The notes: generated by a model from the sequence alone, not told the origin. Positions 15,926 to 24,942 are shown, counted from the first letter of the stretch. The stretch is DNA of 40,724 bases from Fen-1077 sp964462865 (GCA_964462865.1 CAYWZO010000013.1:1-40724); one strand, 5' to 3'. Made by a program: numbers and translations.

Positions 15926-18491
15926 TTCTTTTTCCTCCTTTGCCGTTAAGGGGCAGGGTGAAGCTGAAGGTGCTGCCCTCACCGAGTTTGCTCTCCGCCC
16001 AGATGTGACCGCCGTGGGCTTCGATTATTTGTTTGGAGATATAGAGTCCCAGGCCGGTCCCGCCCCTGACCATCTCGCCCTCGGCACGGTAAAACCTCTC
16101 GAAAAGGTGCGGCTTGGCTTCTTCAGGTATGCCGATACCGTGGTCCGAAACCTGGAATAGCAGCTGCCCTTTTTGCGCTTGCACTTTAACGGTGACGCTG
16201 CCGCCGGGGTCGCTGAACTTGATGGCATTGTTGAGAAGGTTAATGACCACCTGCCGCAACCTTTCGCCGTCCACTTCTATATCCGGCAGCTGCTCGGGTA
16301 TCTCTTCATTGAGGATGATGTCCTTATCGCGGGCCAGGCCGCGGAAGCTTTTCACGGGGTCGATAATGGAATCCCTGGCCGGTGTGAGCTTGCGGTTTAT
16401 CTGGAACCGTCCGGATTCCAGGCGTGACATATCCAGCAGGCTGTTAATCAGGTTATCGAGGTGCAGTGCCTCCCGGTCGATAATCTCCAGGAACTCCTGC
16501 TGGGTGGCGGGGTCGGGCACCTGACCGTGTAAAATCAGCTTGGTGAAGCCGCCTATTGATTGTAACGGCGTACGCAGTTCGTGGGACACGTTGGAAAGGA
16601 ACTCGGATTTCATCCGGTCGAGTTGCCGCAGCTTTTCCTCGGCTTCTTTGCGCTCCGTAATGTCCCTGATAATGGACGTAATGATATAGCTGCCCTCGGT
16701 TTTCCTGGTGGACATGGAGAGCTCGACCGGCACCTCCGTGTCGTCTTTCTTTACGGCTACCATTTCCAGTATTTTATTAGCTAGACTATTAGACCCGGTC
16801 TTTCTTATATGCGCAAATCCCCGGGTAATGCCTGCTGTGTATTTTAAGGGGATTATCTTTAAGATACTCTGCCCCAGCATTTCTTTTTCTTGATAACCGA
16901 ATATTCTCTCGGCGCCCTGGTTCCATATCAGCACCCTCATCTGCGGGTCGGTGGCCACGATACCGTCGATGGAGGTATTGATGAGCTCGCGGTATTTTTC
17001 CTCGCTCCGTTTCAGGGCTTCCTCCGCCAGTTTCCGCTGGGTTATCGCCGTGGCCAGGACCACCCAGCCGTAGCGCTTTTTATCGTCTTCAATGGCCTGA
17101 AAGTTTACGTCCACCCACACCTCGCCGTGCTTGGTGCGGTGCAGCTGTTCCTCCTGAAAATAGCCATCAGCTTCAAGCTTTTTGTACCGTTTAACGTTTT
17201 CACCCGGGTAAGTTTCGACAAGGTCGATGACGTCGCGCAGGCACCGGCCTATCGCCTGGGACGCCTCGATGCCGTAAATCTGGGAGCTTATCTCGTTCCA
17301 GTGGGTGATGTTGAAATTCACGTCCGTGGCGATGACGCTTTCATGGATGGACTTGAAAGCGGCGGCGGCGAAGCGCAACGCCTCCTCGGTTTTCTTACGT
17401 TCGGTGATATCGGTGGTCACGGAGAGTATACGTGGTTCGTTATTGATGTTGATTATTTCCGCTGAAAAGAGCCACGTGCGTATCTCGCCGGATTTCATGC
17501 GAAAAGAATACTCTTCATTCCGGATGGCGCCCTTTTCTTGAAGCGCCTTTACCATGCGGGCGCGTTCTTCGGGGTTGGCCCAGGTACCCAGTTCGGTAGC
17601 ATTTTTGTTGATTATTTCTTCATGGGTGTAGCCGGTAAGGCAGAGAAAGGTGTCATTGGCGTCCAAGATGGTTCCATCGTCGAGGGTGGATATGACGATT
17701 GATTCTGGACTGGAACGGAAAGCCCGGGAAAATTTTTCCTCTGACTCACGCAGCGCCTCTTCGGCCCGCTTTCGTTCGGTGATGTTGCGCAGCGAGGCCA
17801 GATAGGCCGGGTTCCCCTCCCAGGTGATGTCCACCACCCTCATGTCAGCGATGGTCCGCACTTTATTGGGGCGTTCGATTTCAATTTCCGTCGTTTTGCC
17901 GCCGTCCAGCGGGAAATCAAAGGGCTGGTTGATGAGTTCTTTTTGCGAGCGTCCCAGCAGCGTCTCCACCGCGGGGTTGGTGAACAGTATCCGCCTGTCT
18001 TCACCGATGACGATGATGGCATCGGCGTTTTTCTCCAGTATTTTCAGCAGGTTGGTCTGGATGTTATATATTTCCTGGGTGTGTTGCTCCAGCTCCCTTT
18101 GCAGGCGGGCCCGCTCGATGGCGTAGAACAGGGCGCGTTCGATATAGGTGCTTTCCAGATGGCCCTTGACCAGGTAGTCCTGGGCGCCGGACTGGACGGC
18201 CTTGATGGCGATAGCTTCGTCATCGAAGCCACTAAGCACCACCAGCGGGATATCCGGTACTTCACAGAGAATCTTGGTGACGGTATCCAGGCCGTGGCTG
18301 TCTGGCAGTCCGAGGTCTGCGATAATCAGGTCAAAAGTGGCGCTTCCGACTTGTGATAGGCCGTCACCAAGGGTCCTGGCCGCGGTCACTTCAAATTTGG
18401 CCGTGGCGGACTTTATCAGCCGCCTTTTTATCAGTTCGGCGTCATCAGGGTTGTCTTCTATCAGCAGGATTTTTACGGTTTTTTGTTCCAT
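15900..18491 (-). CDS. Hybrid histidine kinase: receiver, four PAS domains, HisKA, HATPase
   Basis: An N-terminal receiver (about 5-122, phospho-acceptor near Asp62 in ADLGLPDSHG, counted from the upstream GTG) is followed by a coiled linker, PAS domains at about 145-240, 250-368, 372-490 and 498-615, each ended by an ITERK-type linker, then HisKA with His in VSHELRTPLQ (about 636) and HATPase_c with LLNNAIKFSDPGG, DHGIGIPEEA and GTGLGLYISKQI. It has no membrane helix. A receiver at the front suggests it is controlled by phosphotransfer from another kinase, plausibly the 9-PAS kinase upstream. ATG at 18491 or GTG at 18500 may be the start; neither has a strong ribosome site. Confidence 0.9.
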   Translation of the reverse strand: MEQKTVKILLIEDNPDDAELIKRRLIKSATAKFEVTAARTLGDGLSQVGSATFDLIIADLGLPDSHGLDTVTKILCEVPDIPLVVLSGFDDEAIAIKAVQSGAQDYLVKGHLESTYIERALFYAIERARLQRELEQHTQEIYNIQTNLLKILEKNADAIIVIGEDRRILFTNPAVETLLGRSQKELINQPFDFPLDGGKTTEIEIERPNKVRTIADMRVVDITWEGNPAYLASLRNITERKRAEEALRESEEKFSRAFRSSPESIVISTLDDGTILDANDTFLCLTGYTHEEIINKNATELGTWANPEERARMVKALQEKGAIRNEEYSFRMKSGEIRTWLFSAEIININNEPRILSVTTDITERKKTEEALRFAAAAFKSIHESVIATDVNFNITHWNEISSQIYGIEASQAIGRCLRDVIDLVETYPGENVKRYKKLEADGYFQEEQLHRTKHGEVWVDVNFQAIEDDKKRYGWVVLATAITQRKLAEEALKRSEEKYRELINTSIDGIVATDPQMRVLIWNQGAERIFGYQEKEMLGQSILKIIPLKYTAGITRGFAHIRKTGSNSLANKILEMVAVKKDDTEVPVELSMSTRKTEGSYIITSIIRDITERKEAEEKLRQLDRMKSEFLSNVSHELRTPLQSIGGFTKLILHGQVPDPATQQEFLEIIDREALHLDNLINSLLDMSRLESGRFQINRKLTPARDSIIDPVKSFRGLARDKDIILNEEIPEQLPDIEVDGERLRQVVINLLNNAIKFSDPGGSVTVKVQAQKGQLLFQVSDHGIGIPEEAKPHLFERFYRAEGEMVRGGTGLGLYISKQIIEAHGGHIWAESKLGEGSTFSFTLPLNGKGGKRNGQKNPHY

Positions 18492-18544
18492 TTCCGGCAC
18501 CCGGTTTTCATTATCATCAGGTCATTATCTGGTGAAGCTATCAT

Positions 18545-18988
18545 TCATTGTTGGTCCGGGCTCTCGTTAATTAATAACCAGTAAAGCCCTATCTGGCGGA
18601 CGGCTTCCAGGAACTTGTTAAAATCCACCGGCTTGCGTACGTAGCTGTTAGCCCCGTGTTGATAGCTGTTTAACAGGTCTTGGTCTTCTTTAGAGGAGGT
18701 GAGGATAACCACCGGGGTAAGGCGCGTGCGCTCATCCGCCCGCAGGTGCTCCAGCACGTGAAAGCCGTCCATCCTGGGCATTTTCAGATCGAGGAGGATG
18801 AGCCGGGGTGTTTCCGAGGTGTTCCTGTCCTTGTAAGCGCCCCGCCCGAAGAGGTAGTCCAGGGCTTCCACGCCATCGTGGGCCACCACCACGTCATTGG
18901 CGATATTATTTTTACGGAAGGCGCGCATGGTCAGCTCTACGTCATCGGGATTGTCTTCCACCAGAAGTATCGTTTCATCTCGTATCAT
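18545..18988 (-). CDS. Single-domain response regulator, Rcp1-like
   Basis: The 147-residue protein is a receiver domain only. It has LLVEDNPDDVELT, the phospho-acceptor Asp67 in LLDLKMPRMDG, the switch region VILTSSKEDQD and the Lys in VRKPVDF. The NPDDVELTMRAF pattern and the insertion before the phospho-acceptor strand are typical of Rcp1-type regulators that pair with phytochrome-like kinases, and the upstream 9-PAS kinase has a phytochrome-type kinase core. The ATG follows AAAGGAGGA by eight bases. It lies 15 bases after the large kinase. Confidence 0.92.
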   Translation of the reverse strand: MIRDETILLVEDNPDDVELTMRAFRKNNIANDVVVAHDGVEALDYLFGRGAYKDRNTSETPRLILLDLKMPRMDGFHVLEHLRADERTRLTPVVILTSSKEDQDLLNSYQHGANSYVRKPVDFNKFLEAVRQIGLYWLLINESPDQQ

Positions 18989-19003
18989 CAGTAATATCCT
19001 CCT

Positions 19004-22000
19004 TTAGTCCAGGGTGAAGTAAAAAGCAGCTCCTTTGCCTACCTCCCCCTCGGCCCGGACGGTGCCGCCGTGGCGGTTGATGATACGCCGCACCGTGGCC
19101 AGGCCGATGCCGGTGCCGGGGAATTCGGTAACATCGTGAAGGCGCTGAAAGGCGCCGAAAAGCTTATCCACGTAAGACATATCAAAACCGGCGCCGTTGT
19201 CCCTCACGAAGAATGTTTTTTGCGTACCGTTACGGATGGCGCCAAACTCTATCTTTGCCTTGGCCACCTTGCCGGTGAACTTCCAGGCATTGCCGATGAG
19301 GTTTTCCAGCAATGCCCGCAACAGCTGCGGGTCTCCTTGGGCGGTCAGCCCCCGGCTGGTGTTAAACTCAACCTTCCTTTCCGGTTGGGTTTCCTGTAGC
19401 CGGTTAGCAATTTCATCCGCCAGCGCGCTTAGGTCAACGTTTTCCAGGTGCATTTCACTCCGGGAAAGGCGAGATAGCTTCAGGAGGCCATCGATGAGCT
19501 CGCCCATCTTCTGGCTGGCGCCGCGCAGGCGTCCGAGGTAGTCCCGGCCGTTATCATCGAGCTTATCGGTGTAGTCTTCCAGGAGGGCCTGACTGAAACC
19601 GTCGATGCTCCGGAGCGGCGACCGCAGGTCGTGGGATACGGAGTAGCTGAAAGCCTCTAGCTCTTTATTGGCGGCCTCCAGCCGGATGCTGGACTGTTCC
19701 AGGTCGGCCAAAGTATGCTGAAGTTTCTCTTCCGCCTGCTTGCGCTCGGTGATATCGGTTATCGCCACAATGCGGCAGGGTTCGCCGGCGATGTTGATGA
19801 CCTCGGCCGAGCCCAGCCCGATGCGTATCTCGCCCGACTTACTGCGGGAGCTAAATTCCTGGTTATAGGCCCGCCCGTCTTTCTCGATGGCATCCATCCA
19901 CCGTTTCAACTCTTCCGGTTTTACCCAGAGCTTGAGGTCAGAGGCGCTCCGGCCGATGACCTCCTCGTGGGAATATCCGGTGAAACGCGTAAAGCTCTCG
20001 TTAATCTCCAGGAGGCGGTTATCTTTCAGCGAGGTGATGCAGATGGCGTTGGCGCCGGCGCTGAAGGCCTTGGAGAACTTCTCTTCGGACTCCTGCAGGG
20101 CTTCTTCCGAGCGTTTACGCTCGGTGATATCGGTGTCTACACCTCTATATCCGAGCAAGTTTCCCTTTTCATCGATTATGGGAGTTCCACTGGTTGAGAG
20201 CCAGACCGTTTCTCCGTTTTTGCGTACATTCTGGTTTACAAATTCGCGGAAAGGCTGTTTGTGGACAAATACTTCAAACGCTGCCCTCTTCATTTCCTCC
20301 CGGTTTTCGGGAGAGAATAAATCATAAAAATGTTTTCCGAGCATTTCCTCGGATTTATATCCTAGGATCTTCTCTACAATGGGGCTCGAGTAAGTATATT
20401 TCCCATTGGCGTCAGTCTCCCAGATCCACTCCAGAGCATTCTCGGCAATATCACTAAATCTTCTCTCCCTCTCCTTCAATGCCTCCTCCGCTTGTTTACG
20501 CTCGGTGATATCCTGATAGAGCAACAGGGATTGTTTCTCTCCGTTCCAGAGCACTTCCTTGCGCAGAACATCAAGATAGCGGATTTTACCGTCTTTATGC
20601 ACAATGCTCGTCTCATGGTGTTCCGGAATGGGCTCGCTCCGTGCCCTTTTCTGTAGCAAATTCAAATAGGCCTGATAACCTTCCGGTGTGAAGCGTTTTT
20701 CGATCGGTACGGTGTTGAATTCCTCAATATTACGATAGCCGTAAATCCCGAGAATGGCCTGGTTAAAATATAGACTCTTGCCGGCGGCATCGATGATGCG
20801 GATACCGAGGGGCGAATTGTCCAGGGAATGCCGGAAGTTCTCTTCACTTCTTTTCAGGGCTTCCTCGGCCTTTTTGCGCTCGGAGATATCGGTGATGACC
20901 ACGATTCGGTGCGGCTTCCCACCGATGTTTATCACCTCGGCTGAACTCAGGCCGACGCGTATCTCGCCCGATTTCATTCGGGCATGAAACTCAAAGTTGG
21001 TGAATTTGCCGTCCTTTTCGACCGCATTCTGAAGCCGTTCCAGGTCCTCCGGGTTTGCCCAGATCTGAAGTTCTGCGACGGTTCGGCCGATGACCTCCTC
21101 GCGGGAATAGCCGGTGAAACGCGTATAACTATCATTGATTTCCACGAATTTATTATCCGGCAGCGAGAGAATACAGATAGCATTAGCGCTGGAACTGAAG
21201 GCTTTAGAGAATTTCTCCTCCGATTCCCGCAATGCCTCCTCGGCCCGTTTGCGCTCGGCGATATCCAGGGCCGTTATCACATACCCGTATCGTTTGGCGT
21301 CCTGCTCGATTGCCTGTATCGTCATGTCAACCCAAACTTCGCCGCGGGGGGTCCGGTAGTGCATTTCACCCCGGTTATATCCCTGGTCCATAAGCTTGCG
21401 GTGTAATTCCACGATCTCCTCGGGCCGCTTTGGAGCGAGCCTGATGATGTCAAAGAGGTTTTTGCCAATAGCCTCCGGGGCCGGCACGCCGAAGACCTGT
21501 TCGCTGATGTCGTTCCAGTAGGTGACGATGTTCTGGCTGTCCACGGCGATGATGCCTTCCTGCAGGGACTTGAAAGCGGAGTCAGAGAAACGCAGCCTTT
21601 CCTCTACCTGTTTGCGCCTTGATATATCCCGGAATACGCCCTGGATAATATTCCTGTCTCCAAGTTTGACCACGCTTGCCGAGACACTGGCCGCAATCCG
21701 GGTACCGTCGGCCCGCTGGATTATCGAGTCTTCTGATGTGACGATGCCTTTCTCCACGTGTGCCTGGAAGACCTTCTTAAACTGCTCGGCCATCTCCGGG
21801 GGATGAATAAGCGTCATATGCTGCCCGATAATCTGGTCCTTGGGCCGGCCGAGCATATCGCAGCCCGCCGGGTTGATATCAACCAGGATGCCGGTATCCG
21901 CGTTGGCCAGGATGACGGCATCTCTGGCGTGCTCGAAGAGGTTGCGGAACTTCTCTTCCGATTCCCGCAGGGACTGTTCGGCTTTCTTACGTTCGGTGAT

Positions 22001-23290
22001 GTCCTGGACCACGACAATCATGTGCGGGGTACCGCCGATATTGGTTGGTTCGGCGGAGAAGAGGCAGGTACGGATATCGCCCGTTTTGGTGCGGAGGGCA
22101 AATTCCTCCTGGTCGAGGCGGCCGTTTTCTTTAAGCAGAGTTATAGACCTGACGCGGTCTTCCGGTTTGGCCCACATTCCGAGTTCGTCGGGGTTATGGC
22201 CGATAAGCTCGTCGCGGGAATAGCCACTTAGTTTCGCGTAGCTGTCGTTGACGGCCAGAAAGAGGTTGGTGATGGACGATAAGATGCAAATGGCATCGGA
22301 GGCGGTATTAAAAGCTGTAGAGAACTTCTCTTCAGACTCCCGCAGGGCCTCTTCCGTATGCTTGCGCTCGGAGATGTCCACGGACATCACCAGCAGGTAA
22401 TCATCACCCTGGAGATTGATTTTGTCGGCGGATAACAATACGGTATTTATTTCCCCGGACTTGACTCGGAAATTGAATTCCTCGTTGAGGATATTGCCTT
22501 TCACTTTAAGGAGGTTGAACATACGTTGGCGGTCGCCCGGTTTGACCCAGATGTTAAGTTCATCCACCTTTCGGCCGATGATATCTTCACGCGTGTAACC
22601 CGAAAATGTAGTGTAGCTGTCATTAATCTCGATAATAGCATCGTCTTTCAACCTGGTGAGAGATAACGACATAGGGCTATCGTAGAAGATGCTGGAGAAC
22701 TTTTCCTCCGATTCCCGTAGCGCTTCTTCGGTCTTCCTGCGCTCGGTGATATTGTTGATAATGGCGATGGTGCCTTCAATTTTACCGTCTCTTTTCACTG
22801 CTGTGGACTTTACTTCGATAAAAATTCTGTTACCGTTTTTATCTCTCGTTTCAAGTTCATCCCGGTGGGTAGTGACTTTACCGCTGATGGAATCCTTGAA
22901 TACGCTGATTAGTCTCGGCAAGTCTTTTAAGGTGATAACACCCAGCTTGGTGAAATGTTTCCCTATCACCTCTTCACGTTTAAAACCGAAAAACTCCTCG
23001 ACTTTTGAGTTTATTTCGGTAATCCTGCCGTATTTGTTCATACGGACAATGACGGCGTCTACGTCATCAAATACCGTTTTACACTCCTCTTCGCTCTCGC
23101 GTAGCGCCGCCTCGATACGATTAAGCTCGGTGGGGCGTTGACGAACCGCAACGGGCTGCTGTGCGAGTTTTTTATTGGTCGGTTTGGGCTGTTTCATCTC
23201 GCCAGTCTCCATATATTTTGGAGTGACCGTAGTAATGCCATCCCCTCGGTGGCTCTGGTTGGCCCCTGTCTTACCGGCCGGTGCTTCCAT
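19004..23290 (-). CDS. Soluble sensor histidine kinase with nine tandem PAS domains
   Basis: The 1428-residue protein has a low-complexity N-terminus (1-55), then nine PAS/PAC units of about 120-125 residues (about 62-183, 190-308, 315-432, 440-558, 565-685, 693-810, 818-940, 945-1065, 1070-1185), each ended by I[TS]ERK plus an EEAL coiled linker. A HisKA domain with His in VSHDLRSPL (about 1220) and HATPase_c with LIGNAWKFTG, VRDNGAGFDM and GTGIGLATVRRI follow; the DLRSPLRSIDGFS style is phytochrome-like. No membrane helices or cofactor cysteines are obvious. Units 2, 3, 6 and 9 are close relatives. The frame opens five bases after the pilin stop. MKQPKP at 23197, preceded by GGAG, is an alternative start. 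Confidence 0.9.
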   Translation of the reverse strand: MEAPAGKTGANQSHRGDGITTVTPKYMETGEMKQPKPTNKKLAQQPVAVRQRPTELNRIEAALRESEEECKTVFDDVDAVIVRMNKYGRITEINSKVEEFFGFKREEVIGKHFTKLGVITLKDLPRLISVFKDSISGKVTTHRDELETRDKNGNRIFIEVKSTAVKRDGKIEGTIAIINNITERRKTEEALRESEEKFSSIFYDSPMSLSLTRLKDDAIIEINDSYTTFSGYTREDIIGRKVDELNIWVKPGDRQRMFNLLKVKGNILNEEFNFRVKSGEINTVLLSADKINLQGDDYLLVMSVDISERKHTEEALRESEEKFSTAFNTASDAICILSSITNLFLAVNDSYAKLSGYSRDELIGHNPDELGMWAKPEDRVRSITLLKENGRLDQEEFALRTKTGDIRTCLFSAEPTNIGGTPHMIVVVQDITERKKAEQSLRESEEKFRNLFEHARDAVILANADTGILVDINPAGCDMLGRPKDQIIGQHMTLIHPPEMAEQFKKVFQAHVEKGIVTSEDSIIQRADGTRIAASVSASVVKLGDRNIIQGVFRDISRRKQVEERLRFSDSAFKSLQEGIIAVDSQNIVTYWNDISEQVFGVPAPEAIGKNLFDIIRLAPKRPEEIVELHRKLMDQGYNRGEMHYRTPRGEVWVDMTIQAIEQDAKRYGYVITALDIAERKRAEEALRESEEKFSKAFSSSANAICILSLPDNKFVEINDSYTRFTGYSREEVIGRTVAELQIWANPEDLERLQNAVEKDGKFTNFEFHARMKSGEIRVGLSSAEVINIGGKPHRIVVITDISERKKAEEALKRSEENFRHSLDNSPLGIRIIDAAGKSLYFNQAILGIYGYRNIEEFNTVPIEKRFTPEGYQAYLNLLQKRARSEPIPEHHETSIVHKDGKIRYLDVLRKEVLWNGEKQSLLLYQDITERKQAEEALKERERRFSDIAENALEWIWETDANGKYTYSSPIVEKILGYKSEEMLGKHFYDLFSPENREEMKRAAFEVFVHKQPFREFVNQNVRKNGETVWLSTSGTPIIDEKGNLLGYRGVDTDITERKRSEEALQESEEKFSKAFSAGANAICITSLKDNRLLEINESFTRFTGYSHEEVIGRSASDLKLWVKPEELKRWMDAIEKDGRAYNQEFSSRSKSGEIRIGLGSAEVINIAGEPCRIVAITDITERKQAEEKLQHTLADLEQSSIRLEAANKELEAFSYSVSHDLRSPLRSIDGFSQALLEDYTDKLDDNGRDYLGRLRGASQKMGELIDGLLKLSRLSRSEMHLENVDLSALADEIANRLQETQPERKVEFNTSRGLTAQGDPQLLRALLENLIGNAWKFTGKVAKAKIEFGAIRNGTQKTFFVRDNGAGFDMSYVDKLFGAFQRLHDVTEFPGTGIGLATVRRIINRHGGTVRAEGEVGKGAAFYFTLD

Positions 23291-23294
23291 TATT

Positions 23295-23657
23295 TTAGTA
23301 GCCGGTAGTAACCTGTGTGACCAGTCCGGTGGTGCTGCAGGAATAGGTGCCTTGAGTCGTGGCTGTCCTCAAGTAATCCGGGTACAGCGCGTGCCCGGTG
23401 GGGAAGGACGACATGTTATCGGTGGCGGCGGTGGCCGTAACTGAAGTCAGCCTTAATTTGGCCATCATCGTGTCCATGGCGGTCTGAACGGTAGTCAGCT
23501 CGGCCTTGGCGGCTTCTGTTTGCCCTTCACCGGCCAGGCCGGTAATATTGGGAATAACGACGGCTGCCAGGATGCCCAGAATCGCGACGACGATAAGCAG
23601 TTCCACCAGGGTAAAGCCTTTGCTGTGACGGTTGATGGTTCTAAAAAATTTATACAC
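23295..23657 (-). CDS. Type IV major-pilin-like prepilin (PilA family)
   Basis: From the GTG at 23657, which follows AGGAGG by seven bases, the preprotein has 120 residues. It has a basic leader, the cleavage site KG|FTLVELL with Glu at +5 and a classical hydrophobic helix (IVVAILGILAAVVIPNI). The short globular part contains AAKAELTTVQTAMDTMMAK, and the C-terminus is rich in Thr and Gly. It resembles the compact pilins of Chloroflexota and Gram-positive bacteria. It is the first pilus gene of the run and the best candidate for the major subunit. An ATG at 23702 would add 15 residues without a good ribosome site. Confidence 0.88.
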   Translation of the reverse strand: MYKFFRTINRHSKGFTLVELLIVVAILGILAAVVIPNITGLAGEGQTEAAKAELTTVQTAMDTMMAKLRLTSVTATAATDNMSSFPTGHALYPDYLRTATTQGTYSCSTTGLVTQVTTGY

Positions 23658-23785
23658 CTTGTTTCCTCCTGAGCCGTTATTCAAAAGTTTTTCGTTAATC
23701 ATGTTCCACGAATTAACGCTTCTGTATTTTTTAGGTTAAATCATGGGCCAACACCTCGCTTTGCTTACATTTTCCGGCTCCCCCA

Positions 23786-23995
23786 CTATTTATTACGTAC
23801 GGGGATATTGTACTTGGCGAGAAATTCAGACAGGTCTTTTCTCTCTATCCGGTAATGACCGCTAGGGAGCCTGAAGGCCGGCAGCTGTCCGGTAGTGATC
23901 CACCGCAAAACGGTGGTGTTACTGACACCGCAGCCTTTGGCTATGAAACCGACCGAGATGAATTCCGGGGTCCATGGCTCGGATATTTTACGCAA
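23786..23995 (-). CDS. Small helix-turn-helix DNA-binding protein (HTH_17, BldC/excisionase-like), copy 1
   Basis: The protein is a single MerR-like winged helix: FISVGFIAKGCGVSNTTVLR, WITTGQLPAFRLPSGHYRI and a C-terminal DLSEFLAKYNIPVRNK. This is the BldC/Xis-like HTH_17 family, whose members bind direct repeats cooperatively. I take the TTG at 23995, which has GGGAGG five bases upstream, giving 69 residues; the frame is open to 24055. It is clearly paralogous to the gene at 24585-24803. It lies directly upstream of the pilin and kinase genes, and its promoter carries a four-site TGTGA array, so it is the likely local regulator. Confidence 0.85.
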   Translation of the reverse strand: MRKISEPWTPEFISVGFIAKGCGVSNTTVLRWITTGQLPAFRLPSGHYRIERKDLSEFLAKYNIPVRNK

Positions 23996-24104
23996 ACATA
24001 CCTCCCTTTCTGAAGAGGTGTTGCCGGTATTATCAACATCCTTCCACTTTAACAATCGGAGGTGCCAGCAATATTGGCGTTAACGGTGTTTGATGCATTT
24101 GTAT

Positions 24105-24169
24105 AGTATAGGCAAGTGGTGTCACAGCGATGTCACAGTCGACGGTGAGCAATTCACATAAAAATCACA
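24105..24169 (-). promoter_or_regulatory. Promoter of HTH copy 1 with four TGTGA direct repeats
   Basis: On the minus strand TGTGA occurs at 24169-24165, 24158-24154, 24137-24133 and 24126-24122, stepping 11, 21 and 11 bp on the same face of the helix. Eleven bases after the last site is TATACT (24110-24105), a good -10. No -35 consensus is present; the second site from the -10 occupies that place, which suggests activation or repression by a bound array. The layout equals that at 24943-25007. Confidence 0.75.
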
Positions 24170-24289
24170 GGCAGTTGTATTTTCTATGTATTTTGGCAGG
24201 AGAAAGCCGGTTTTACCCCCGGTAAAGCTGTGAGTCCGGTGAGTAAATCCGTGCGGTCAGGTTTCTGCTGTTATAAAAACCGACTTCCC
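24170..24289. other. Intergenic stretch between the repeat arrays and the MITE-like element
   Basis: Together with 24056-24104 and 24481-24584 this completes a gene-free gap of about 530 bases between the two HTH genes. Outside the promoter array and the repeat element I see no ORF with a ribosome site, no RNA gene and no strong hairpin. Confidence 0.5.
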
Positions 24290-24480
24290 CTCCCCCCTTA
24301 CGGGGGTTTTGTATCAAAAGTGCCGTTTAATGTCACCCTGAGCCCTTCGGTTACCCTCAGGATAAACTCCGCGAAGGGTCTCGGAGTGGTGGGGTTTATA
24401 CGTACGGCGCCCCGCCTTACCCCGAGATTCTTCGTCACTTCGCTCCTCAGAATGACATTTGATACAAAGCCCCTTACGGG
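24290..24480. repeat. MITE-like element with terminal inverted repeats
   Basis: The ends are inverted: CCCTTACGGGG then TTTTGTATCAAA on the left, and TTTGATACAAAG then CCCCTTACGGG on the right, with ATGTCACCCTGAG versus CTCAGAATGACAT further in. The left 48 bases (24311-24358) match positions 1-48 inverted. The inner part contains a GAGATTCTTCG...CAGAATGAC string also seen near 34320. There is no ORF, so any movement would need an enzyme elsewhere. Confidence 0.7.
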
Positions 24481-24584
24481 AGAAAGGGAAGCCGGTTGTG
24501 CCAAAGGAGGCGTTTCCGGAAATTCTAGTTGCGGGCGAGTATTCGCCGGGCCATCAGCTTTTTCTTAATAATCGGTGCGGCGGC

Positions 24585-24803
24585 TCATGTCGGCGGTAGG
24601 TTTTTCAGGGGAATATTATGCTTCCTGGCAAAGGCGAAAAAATCGTCGCGGTGTATCCGGTTCTGGCCTCCGGGAAGCTTAAACGCCACCAGATTACCTT
24701 TCTCAATCCAGCGCAGAACGGTAACCTTGCTGACGCCGCAATATCTGGCTACGGTGCCGGTGGTAAGATAGACGGGGTACATTTCATCCTGGTTTTTCGG
24801 CAA
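24585..24803 (-). CDS. Small helix-turn-helix DNA-binding protein (HTH_17, BldC/excisionase-like), copy 2
   Basis: The 72-residue protein contains YLTTGTVARYCGVSKVTVLR, WIEKGNLVAFKLPGGQNRI and HRDDFFAFARKHNIPLKN, matching copy 1 across its whole length. It is a stand-alone MerR-like winged helix. The start is TTG with GGAGG six bases upstream. It has its own promoter with the same four-site array as copy 1. Members of this family include Streptomyces BldC and phage excisionases; without an integrase nearby I favour a transcription-factor role. It may control copy 1 or the pilus genes. Confidence 0.87.
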   Translation of the reverse strand: MPKNQDEMYPVYLTTGTVARYCGVSKVTVLRWIEKGNLVAFKLPGGQNRIHRDDFFAFARKHNIPLKNLPPT

Positions 24804-24942
24804 GTTCTACCTCCTCTTGACTGATAGCGCCGTACCGGTGGTGGCCGGGCGATATGGTGATTACCGATAAGTTATTTTTATGTTTTTCGGGGCATCTAAC
24901 GTTAGGCACAATATTAACCCAGTTTACGAAAGTACTGTGATA
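24804..24942. other. Leader of HTH copy 2
   Basis: The predicted transcript of HTH copy 2 has about 130 bases before its TTG codon. I see no clear hairpin, riboswitch or reading frame there. The whole gap from 24804 to 25099 holds only this leader, the TGTGA promoter and an unremarkable stretch at 25008-25099. Confidence 0.4.

Noticed and set aside
23786..24803. HTH_17 genes as phage or integrative-element excisionases
   Set aside because: There is no integrase, attachment-site duplication or phage gene in the window, and each gene has its own structured promoter.
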